From contig JAQVXF010000067.1 of assembly GCA_028709355.1 (NCBI GenBank), forward strand, positions 1 to 6,622: a stretch of DNA of 6,622 nt, written 5' to 3'. This DNA comes from Syntrophomonas sp. Its GTDB lineage: Bacteria; Bacillota; Syntrophomonadia; Syntrophomonadales; Syntrophomonadaceae. Below are positions 1-5,946 of this stretch, piece by piece. The notes under the pieces were generated by a model, which saw only the letters and a list, made by a program, of their open reading frames with translations, was not told where the DNA came from and did not search any database. The first letter of the stretch is position 1, and each line of letters begins with the position of its first letter. The position numbers were made by a program, and so were the translations under genes.

Positions 1-1161
1 AGAGTGTTCGGCTACTATATCGAGGTCAGCAAGGCCAACCAAGAGTTGGTTCCTCCCGATTACATCCGCAAGCAGACCCTGGTCAACGCAGAACGCTTCA
101 TAAGTCTGGAACTCAAGGAACACGAAGAGAACATTCTGGGTGCCCGTGAGCGTCTGTATGAGAAGGAATACGACCTGTTCATGGACTTGTGCCGGCAGTT
201 GCAGCCCCACATACCAGCTCTCCAGAAGTGCGCCCGGGCAATAGCCAGTCTCGATACCCTGCAATCCCTGGCTCAGGCGGCCTACCTCAATGACTACGTA
301 AGGCCGCTCCTGAGCCGTGACGGGGCGCTAGATATACGGGCAGGACGTCACCCGGTGGTAGAAAAATCATTGGCCACCGCCCGATTCGTGCCTAATGATG
401 TGGAGATGGATAAAGGCCTGTCCCGCTTTGCCATAGTCACCGGCCCCAACATGGGCGGCAAGAGCACTTACCTGCGTCAGACCGCCTTGCTGGTGGTAAT
501 GGCCCAAATGGGCAGCTTCATTCCTGCCGACGCCGCCCGCATCGGTCTGGTGGATCGTATCTTCACCCGGGTGGGGGCCTCCGATGATCTTTCTGCAGGG
601 CGCAGCACTTTCATGGTGGAGATGCTGGAGCTGGCCCGTATAATCAACTGTGCTAGTCAGGACAGCCTGGTGATACTTGATGAGATCGGGCGGGGTACCA
701 GCACCTACGATGGACTCAGCATCGCCCAGGCAGCCAGTGAATACATACACCAGCATATAAAGGCCAAGACCTTGTTCGCCACCCACTACCACGAATTGAC
801 CAGCCTGGCTGACGACCGCCCGGGGATATTCAACCTGTCAGTATCGGTGCTGGAATCGGGAGACACGGTTACCTTCCTGAAGAAGGTTTTGCCCGGCCGG
901 GCCGACAAGAGTTATGGCATCCATGTCGCCAAATTGGCTGGCTTGCCGGCCCGGATCATCAATCGGGCTTATGAGATCCTGCAGGGCTTGGAGAAAGAGC
1001 AGCCTGTTCCCAAAAATGAGGCCCAACAACTTAGCCTGTTTGAAACCCAGGACAGTCCCATATTGGATGAACTGGAAAATCTGCAAATTGATGAGATCAG
1101 CCCCCGTGAAGCCATGACCATACTCTATCGGTGGCAGGAACAGCTCCAACAAGGATATTAG
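1..1161 (+). CDS. mutS: DNA mismatch repair protein MutS, C-terminal part (5' end outside window)
   Basis: MutS finds mismatches and small loops in DNA and, with ATP, forms a sliding clamp that recruits MutL. The frame is open from base 1, so the first Met/Val codon at 4 is internal and the true start lies upstream. The 386 visible codons match roughly the last 45% of a typical 850-residue MutS, so the mismatch-binding and connector domains are missing. Visible features are the HGYY-like FGYYIEVSK segment of the core and clamp, an AGRHPVVE segment, Walker A GPNMGGKST (442-468), the SAGRSTFMVEM signature loop, Walker B DEIGRGTST (679-705), the FATHYHEL switch, and SYGIHVAKLAGLP at the dimer interface. 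Near the end, QLSLF (1027-1041) is a canonical beta-clamp binding motif, followed by the usual PREAMTILYRWQEQL tail. TAG stops it at 1159-1161. It appears intact and leads directly into the next gene 15 bp on. Confidence 0.98.
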   Translation, partial: RVFGYYIEVSKANQELVPPDYIRKQTLVNAERFISLELKEHEENILGARERLYEKEYDLFMDLCRQLQPHIPALQKCARAIASLDTLQSLAQAAYLNDYVRPLLSRDGALDIRAGRHPVVEKSLATARFVPNDVEMDKGLSRFAIVTGPNMGGKSTYLRQTALLVVMAQMGSFIPADAARIGLVDRIFTRVGASDDLSAGRSTFMVEMLELARIINCASQDSLVILDEIGRGTSTYDGLSIAQAASEYIHQHIKAKTLFATHYHELTSLADDRPGIFNLSVSVLESGDTVTFLKKVLPGRADKSYGIHVAKLAGLPARIINRAYEILQGLEKEQPVPKNEAQQLSLFETQDSPILDELENLQIDEISPREAMTILYRWQEQLQQGY

Positions 1162-1168
1162 GAGGAGG
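1161..1168 (+). promoter_or_regulatory. Shine-Dalgarno site that fixes the start of the hydantoinase-family gene
   Basis: GGAGGAGG begins on the last base of the mutS stop codon and lies 8 bases before ATG at 1177. The in-frame GTG at 1168 overlaps this site and cannot use it, so ATG 1177 is the better start. The protein then begins MLIGIDVGGTFTD, which is the expected N-terminus for the family. Confidence 0.85.
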
Positions 1169-1176
1169 TGCAACAG

Positions 1177-2859
1177 ATGTTGATCGGGATCGATGTAGGC
1201 GGGACTTTCACCGATGGGGTGGTTTTAGCCGGCACGCAAGTGGTGGCAACTGCCAAACAACCCACCAACAATGCAGACCTGAAGGGTACCATAATAGAAG
1301 TATTGGACCGCCTGTTAGAAGGACGGGATTGCAGGGATGTCCAGAGGGTGGTGTTGAGTACCACCCTGGTTACCAATATGCTGGCCACCGGGACCGGCCC
1401 TGCCACCGCCTTGTTGCTGATGCCTGGACCCGGCTTGCCGGTCGACTGTTATGACTTGTTCCCGCACACCTGGTTCCTCAAAGGCAGCGTGGATTTCCGG
1501 GGACGGGTGATCGAACCGCTGGATGCTACGGAGGTCGAAGCGGCTGCCGCGCAAATCATGGCCGAGGGAATTGAGAAGGCCGCCATTGTATCCAAATTCT
1601 CCAACCGCAACAGCCAGTTGGAGCGCCAAGTGAGAGATATCGTCCAACACAGTCAACCCAGCCTGGAGCTGGCTTTGGGCAGCGACGTGGCCGGACAGCT
1701 CAACTTCCGCCGCCGCCTGGTGACAACCTATTACTCGGTCATGACCCAGGCGGTCTGGACGGGTTTCGTCCAAGAGATCACCGCCGCCCTGGTCGCTCGC
1801 GGGATTAAAGCCGAGGTGGATATTCTCAAAGCGGACGGGGGCACCATGCCTTTGACCCATTCAATCTTCCGGCCTTGCGAGACGGTGTTTTCCGGTCCGG
1901 CAGCCAGTACCATGGGAGCCGTCGCCCTGACCTCCCATCCCCGCAATTCGGTAATAGTCGATGTCGGCGGAACCACCTCCGACATATCATTGCTGATCGA
2001 TGGCGAACCGCTCTACGCTTCGAAAGGAGCACAGATCCAGGGACACTACACCCATATCAAGGCCTTTTCGGTGCGCTCACTGCCCCTGGGCGGGGATAGT
2101 CCGATCTCCATTCATGAGGGGCGCCTAACCGTGGAACTAACCCGACGTGACAATGCCGCCTGTTTTGGAGGCCCGGAACCCACCGTCACCGACGCTTTCA
2201 ACCAACTGTACAGCTTGGAGATAGGCCAACCGGAGCGGTCCCGGCAAGCGCTGGCCAAGCTGGAGCCCCAAGCCGGAATGGGCTTGGATTCCCTGTGCAG
2301 GGAAGTCGTGAATCTGGTCATCAGCCAATTGCAGGCGGCTATCACAGACATGTTCCAGGAGTGGGAAAACGAACCGGCCTACCGGGTTTGGGAGGTGGTT
2401 CACGGGCGTAAATTCGATTTCCAAGAGATTGTCGGCATCGGGGCGGCAGCCGAAGCCATCATTCCAGTACTGGCCGAAAAGATGCAGGTAGCCTGCACCA
2501 TCCCCGCCTTTGCCCCGGTGGCCAATGCCCTGGGGGCATGCGTGGCCCGCCCCACCCTGACTGTCAAGATACACATAGATACCCAGAGCGGCTATTGGGT
2601 CATGGATCAGGAGGGTCGCCGGGGAGAGGTCAAGACCGGTGCCAAGATGCAGCTGGGCGAGGCCCTGGATTTGGCGCAGCGCAACCTGCAGCAGTTGGCC
2701 CTGGAGCGCAACATGGATGCCTATGCCGATCAAGCCGAGGTCTTCCTGCAGGAACAGTTCAATGTTATACGAGGCTGGAGTACCTCCGGCAAGATATTCG
2801 ACATAGGGGTGCAGATCGCACCTGGATTGATTAAAGAATACCAGGGGGTGAAACAATGA
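1177..2859 (+). CDS. Hydantoinase/oxoprolinase (HyuA)-family ASKHA ATPase, short stand-alone form
   Basis: About 560 residues, cytosolic, with no signal peptide or membrane segment. Family members use ATP to activate a lactam or imide ring (hydantoin, 5-oxoproline) or a related carbonyl substrate, usually with a second HyuB-type subunit. The N-terminus IGIDVGGTFTD (residues 3-13) is the phosphate-1 loop of the Hydant_A_N domain. FSGPAAS (238-244) and DVGGTTSD (262-269) are the hallmarks of the Hydantoinase_A domain and its second phosphate loop. LPLGGDS (about 302-308) stands where many relatives have a glycine-rich GAGGGS motif. GIGAAAEAIIPVLAE and NALGACVA further on resemble the adenosine-binding part of the fold. 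It is shorter than typical HyuA (about 650-700 residues), and no hyuB is visible. ATG 1177 is chosen over GTG 1168 from the Shine-Dalgarno spacing. Its last four bases overlap the deacetylase start. The family call is strong, but the substrate cannot be read from sequence. Confidence 0.88.
   Translation: MLIGIDVGGTFTDGVVLAGTQVVATAKQPTNNADLKGTIIEVLDRLLEGRDCRDVQRVVLSTTLVTNMLATGTGPATALLLMPGPGLPVDCYDLFPHTWFLKGSVDFRGRVIEPLDATEVEAAAAQIMAEGIEKAAIVSKFSNRNSQLERQVRDIVQHSQPSLELALGSDVAGQLNFRRRLVTTYYSVMTQAVWTGFVQEITAALVARGIKAEVDILKADGGTMPLTHSIFRPCETVFSGPAASTMGAVALTSHPRNSVIVDVGGTTSDISLLIDGEPLYASKGAQIQGHYTHIKAFSVRSLPLGGDSPISIHEGRLTVELTRRDNAACFGGPEPTVTDAFNQLYSLEIGQPERSRQALAKLEPQAGMGLDSLCREVVNLVISQLQAAITDMFQEWENEPAYRVWEVVHGRKFDFQEIVGIGAAAEAIIPVLAEKMQVACTIPAFAPVANALGACVARPTLTVKIHIDTQSGYWVMDQEGRRGEVKTGAKMQLGEALDLAQRNLQQLALERNMDAYADQAEVFLQEQFNVIRGWSTSGKIFDIGVQIAPGLIKEYQGVKQ
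2843..2848 (+). promoter_or_regulatory. Shine-Dalgarno site for the deacetylase gene, inside the preceding gene
   Basis: AGGGGG lies 7 bases before ATG 2856 and within the last codons of the hydantoinase-family gene. The stop and start share the tetranucleotide ATGA at 2856-2859, a classic translational coupling arrangement. Confidence 0.75.
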
Positions 2860-4205
2860 AACAGACAGGATTGGTCTTCTTTCCGGCATTTGACTGGGCC
2901 ATTTCACCGACCCACCCCGAACGGGAGGAGAGACTGCTGTACACCCGCGACCAATTGTTCGAAGAAGGAGTGATGGACCTTCCCCAGATCAGAGAATATA
3001 AGAGCGGTCTGGCTACCCACAAGGATATCGCTCGGGTCCATTTCTGCGTCCCCGACGTCGACGCCCAGATCACCGAAGCCCACCTGGTTTCGGCCGGTTC
3101 GGCCCTGGTCATCGCTGATGCGGTCATGAACAAGGAGATCGGCAACGGCTTCGCCCTGGTCCGTCCCCCTGGACACCATGCCATGACCGTAGCCCACGGC
3201 AATCGTGGTTTTTGTAATATAAACAACGAGGCCATCATGGTGGAGTACCTACGCAAGCGCTATGGATTAAGGCGGATAGCCATCGTCGATACCGACGTCC
3301 ATCACGGTGATGGGACCCAGGAGATTTTCTGGCATGATCCCGATATCCTTTTCATCTCGTTCCACCAGGATGGGCGCACTCTCTACCCGGGATCCGGCTT
3401 CACGGACGAATTGGGGGGGCCGCTGGCCCACGGCACCACCATAAACATTCCTTTGCCGCCCAATACCAATGATGCTGGTATCCACTACTTGCTCGACCAC
3501 CTAGTCCTACCGCTGTTGGAAGAGTTCCAACCGGAATTGGTTGTTAACTCGGCCGGGCAGGACAACCACTACAGCGATCCCTTGGCCAATATGGCTTTTT
3601 CAGCCCAAGGTTATGCGGTCCTCAATCAGAAACTGGCTCCCGACATCGCAGTGCTGGAAGGCGGTTACTCGGTGGAGACCGCCTTGCCTTATGTCAATTT
3701 GGGCATAATCATGGCTATGGCGGGGATCGATTACTCCAATCTGCGTGAACCGGATTATTCTCCCGGGCGGTTTGCCCGCAAATCTTCCTCCAACGATTAT
3801 TTCGACCAGCTGATAAAGACCCAGCTGGCCAACTTCCGAAACCGGGAAGAGACCGTGAAAAAGAATCGCGGTCGTTTCCCGGATGAATACGCCTATCCAC
3901 AACATATCTACTACGATACCGATGGAATAAGCGAAGAGCAGTTGGTCCGCTTGCGTATGTGCCCGGATTGTGCCGGTTATCGAATCATCCGCTCCAGCGC
4001 ACGCCATTCCGGTTGGGAAAACTACGAGGTGTTCTGCATCGCTGTACCTACTTACGGTTGCCCCCGCTGCCAGGCTGAGGGCCAACGGATATATCAAGAA
4101 ATGTGTGGAAAACCGGGAATTTTTGATCATATCTACCTGCAGGACCGGGTCGATGACATCTACCGCAGCTTCAACAGCGGCCGCCAGGCGGAGACAGTGC
4201 TGTAA
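2856..4205 (+). CDS. Histone-deacetylase-fold zinc amidohydrolase with C-terminal zinc ribbon
   Basis: Predicted 449-residue cytosolic protein of the arginase/deacetylase superfamily (HDAC, AcuC and acetylpolyamine amidohydrolase relatives), which removes acyl groups from lysine or amines. Residues 1 to about 290 form the catalytic domain. It has THPEREERL near the N-terminus, RPPGHHA with the paired active-site histidines H107/H108, GFCNINNEAI, and DTDVHHGDGTQ with likely zinc ligands D147 and H149. AGQDNHYSDPL supplies the third ligand, D236, and LEGGY the transition-state tyrosine Y271. All catalytic positions are present, so an active enzyme is expected. An oddity is Q235 where most relatives have Phe (AGFD). 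Residues about 290-449 are an extension beyond the usual fold. It contains C369-P-D-C372 and C402-P-R-C405, a likely zinc ribbon, then a charged tail. It overlaps the upstream gene by 4 bp and ends 2 bp before mutL. The substrate is unknown: acyl-protein, polyamine or a small amide are all possible. Confidence 0.9.
   Translation: MKQTGLVFFPAFDWAISPTHPEREERLLYTRDQLFEEGVMDLPQIREYKSGLATHKDIARVHFCVPDVDAQITEAHLVSAGSALVIADAVMNKEIGNGFALVRPPGHHAMTVAHGNRGFCNINNEAIMVEYLRKRYGLRRIAIVDTDVHHGDGTQEIFWHDPDILFISFHQDGRTLYPGSGFTDELGGPLAHGTTINIPLPPNTNDAGIHYLLDHLVLPLLEEFQPELVVNSAGQDNHYSDPLANMAFSAQGYAVLNQKLAPDIAVLEGGYSVETALPYVNLGIIMAMAGIDYSNLREPDYSPGRFARKSSSNDYFDQLIKTQLANFRNREETVKKNRGRFPDEYAYPQHIYYDTDGISEEQLVRLRMCPDCAGYRIIRSSARHSGWENYEVFCIAVPTYGCPRCQAEGQRIYQEMCGKPGIFDHIYLQDRVDDIYRSFNSGRQAETVL
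3960..4070 (+). other. CxxC-X29-CxxC zinc-ribbon segment of the deacetylase
   Basis: Codons 369-405 encode two CPxC knuckles (CPDC and CPRC) separated by 29 residues that include aromatic and basic positions (R376, R379, R383, W387, Y390). This spacing fits a zinc ribbon or rubredoxin-like knuckle fold used for binding nucleic acid or protein. It lies about 100 residues past the active-site tyrosine, so it is an added module rather than part of the HDAC core. Its role as a targeting domain is inference. Confidence 0.7.
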
Positions 4206-4207
4206 TT

Positions 4208-5944
4208 ATGACCATCAGATTACTGGATGACCACCTGATCAATAAGATAGCGGCTGGAGAGGTGATAGAGCGACCGGCCTCGGTAGTCAAGGAACTGGTG
4301 GAAAACGCCATTGATGCTGGCAGTCACCGGATAGCGGTGCAGATCTCCAACGGCGGTATCGACCGGATAGAAGTGGTCGATGATGGACAAGGTATACCCG
4401 CGGATCAAGTGTTGCTGGCATTGGAGCGCCACGCCACCAGTAAGATAGCGGGGGAGGAAGACTTGGCCGGCATATCAACCATGGGATTCCGGGGAGAAGC
4501 CTTACCCAGTATAGCCTCGGTCAGCCGCCTGGAACTGTATACCCAGCACGGGCTGGAGCCCGGAGTGCGAGCGGCCATCAGCGGCGGCAAGGATATCATC
4601 TGCGAATCATGGGCCACCGCTCCCGGCACCAAGGTGGTGGTCCAGGACTTGTTCTTCAATACTCCGGCCCGTAAAAAGTTCCTGAAATCTTCCGTCAGCG
4701 AAGGTATCCAGGTGCACGACCTCATGAGCCGGCTGGCTCTGGGACGGTCGGATATCTCCTTCAGTTACGCCAATGAGAAGAAACTCTATTTCAAGACTCC
4801 CGGCAGCGGCGATCTGCGGGACACGGTTATGGCCATCTTCGGTCGGGACTTCACCGCCAATTTCATCGACCTCGACTGGAACGGGGAGAGATACCGGTTG
4901 CAGGGGTTGATATCCAAGCCCAGCTTCCGCCGTTTGAACCGTAAAAACCAAGTATTCTACATCAATGATCGTCTCATAAAAAGTCCCCTGCTGGCTCGGG
5001 CGGTGGACGAGGGGTACCGGGGTACCTTGCTGGCCCGGGAATACCCGGCGCTGTTTCTCTTCCTGTACATCCCTGCAGATGAGGTGGATGTCAATGTCCA
5101 TCCCCAAAAGACCGAGGTCCGCTTCCGCGATGACAAAGCTATCTTCCAACTGGTCAACCAGGCGATCAAAGCCACCCTGGCTGGTCCGGAACATCTTGAG
5201 TTTCATAACCGGACGGAGGTCAACCGACCGCTTACCACTTTTCCTGCTCTGTACAACTACCCAGAGCAGGAGCGCCCAACCGCGACTCTCTTCATAGAAG
5301 AATCAGGCTCGCGGTTGATCGACCAGCATCCGAAGTGGACCGCGGGTGGGGGATTACCCCAGGGGGACACCCCACCACTGGAAGCGGAACTAGTGGTGAT
5401 CGGCCAGTGTTTCGACGGTTATATCATCGTCGAACAAGCCCAATCGGTCTGGCTGGTCGACCAGCATGCCGCCCACGAACGTATCCTCTTCCATCGCCTG
5501 CGAGAGCAAGCTCGCAACCAGACCAGTCCTGGTCAGGTGCTGACCTTCCCCCAGGCCTTCGATTTGTCCACTGCAGCCATGGATACTCTGGACCACCATC
5601 ACACGATTTTTCAAGAATTGGGCTTCGAGCTTGAGCCACTGGGTCCTAATTCGGTGATCCTGAGGGCAGCGCCGCCATCATTACAGGGCAAGGAGATCGC
5701 CTTCATCAATGAGTGCTTGGAAGTCCTGGGCGGGGAGCAATCGCTGGACTTCAAGGACGAAATATTCGCCTTGATGGCCTGCAAACGGGCGGTCAAAGCC
5801 GGTGACCGTTTGTCGCGGGCGGAGATGATGCTCCTGATCAATGATCTCTGCCAAACCCCTGACTTCAAGCATTGTCCCCATGGTAGGCCAACTCTGGTGG
5901 AGATCAGCCGTCAGGAGTTGGAGAGGCGTTTCAAAAGGATGTAA
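4208..5944 (+). CDS. mutL: DNA mismatch repair endonuclease MutL
   Basis: Complete, 578 residues; MutL couples MutS recognition to strand nicking. The N-terminal GHKL ATPase is intact, with E29 (general base) and N33 in VVKELVENAIDAG, DDGQGIP (58-64), HATSKI (75-80) and GFRGEAL (93-99). VDVNVHPQKTEVRF near residue 300 closes this domain. A short linker (about 330-385) leads to the C-terminal endonuclease and dimer domain. This carries DQHAAHE (418-424), ACKRAVKAGD (524-533), CPHGRP (556-561) and a terminal FKRM. QVLTFP (443-448) aligns with the beta-clamp motif that follows DQHA in Bacillus MutL. The final Glu of the DQHA(X)2E(X)4E pattern is replaced by H429. ATG 4208 matches the family N-terminus (IRLLDDHLINKIAAGEV). 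It has no well-placed Shine-Dalgarno: the nearest purine run, at 4187-4194, is about 13 bases off. Translation is therefore probably coupled to the deacetylase stop 2 bp upstream. Confidence 0.98.
   Translation: MTIRLLDDHLINKIAAGEVIERPASVVKELVENAIDAGSHRIAVQISNGGIDRIEVVDDGQGIPADQVLLALERHATSKIAGEEDLAGISTMGFRGEALPSIASVSRLELYTQHGLEPGVRAAISGGKDIICESWATAPGTKVVVQDLFFNTPARKKFLKSSVSEGIQVHDLMSRLALGRSDISFSYANEKKLYFKTPGSGDLRDTVMAIFGRDFTANFIDLDWNGERYRLQGLISKPSFRRLNRKNQVFYINDRLIKSPLLARAVDEGYRGTLLAREYPALFLFLYIPADEVDVNVHPQKTEVRFRDDKAIFQLVNQAIKATLAGPEHLEFHNRTEVNRPLTTFPALYNYPEQERPTATLFIEESGSRLIDQHPKWTAGGGLPQGDTPPLEAELVVIGQCFDGYIIVEQAQSVWLVDQHAAHERILFHRLREQARNQTSPGQVLTFPQAFDLSTAAMDTLDHHHTIFQELGFELEPLGPNSVILRAAPPSLQGKEIAFINECLEVLGGEQSLDFKDEIFALMACKRAVKAGDRLSRAEMMLLINDLCQTPDFKHCPHGRPTLVEISRQELERRFKRM
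5242..5271. repeat. 10-bp perfect inverted repeat in the mutL linker region
   Basis: TCCTGCTCTG (5242-5251) and CAGAGCAGGA (5262-5271) are perfect reverse complements separated by 10 bases. A U-G pair could extend the stem by one. It lies in codons for the flexible MutL linker (about residues 345-355). No T-run follows, so it is not an intrinsic terminator. It could form an mRNA hairpin or be chance. Confidence 0.6.
5933..5939 (+). promoter_or_regulatory. Shine-Dalgarno site for the RsmJ-like methyltransferase gene
   Basis: AAAAGGA within the last codons of mutL lies 7 bases before ATG 5947. It supports this start, 2 bp after the mutL TAA stop. Confidence 0.7.
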
Positions 5945-5946
5945 TA

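Noticed and set aside
4..6. GTG at base 4 as the start of the first gene
   Set aside because: The frame is open through base 1, and the protein at this point is the middle of MutS (FGYYIEVSK), so the real start is upstream.
367..792. 141-codon minus-strand open frame
   Set aside because: It is opposite the MutS Walker A and B region; a shadow of highly conserved coding sequence.
1168..1170. GTG as start of the hydantoinase-family gene
   Set aside because: It overlaps the Shine-Dalgarno site; ATG 1177 has an 8-base spacer and gives the standard family N-terminus.
2137..2907. 256-codon minus-strand open frame
   Set aside because: It lies opposite the conserved hydantoinase-family gene, has no recognisable motif, and is explained by GC-rich codon use on the plus strand.
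5011..5026. Tandem GGGGTACC octamer
   Set aside because: Two copies only, within codons for the well-formed MutL segment DEGYRGTLL, so likely chance.
5373..5398. 7-bp inverted repeat CACCACT/AGTGGTG
   Set aside because: Short stem with no T-run and within mutL; expected by chance in a window of this length.
5521..5534. 6-bp palindromic stem GACCAG/CTGGTC with a 2-base gap
   Set aside because: Too short with an impossible two-base loop for a stable hairpin, inside conserved mutL coding sequence.
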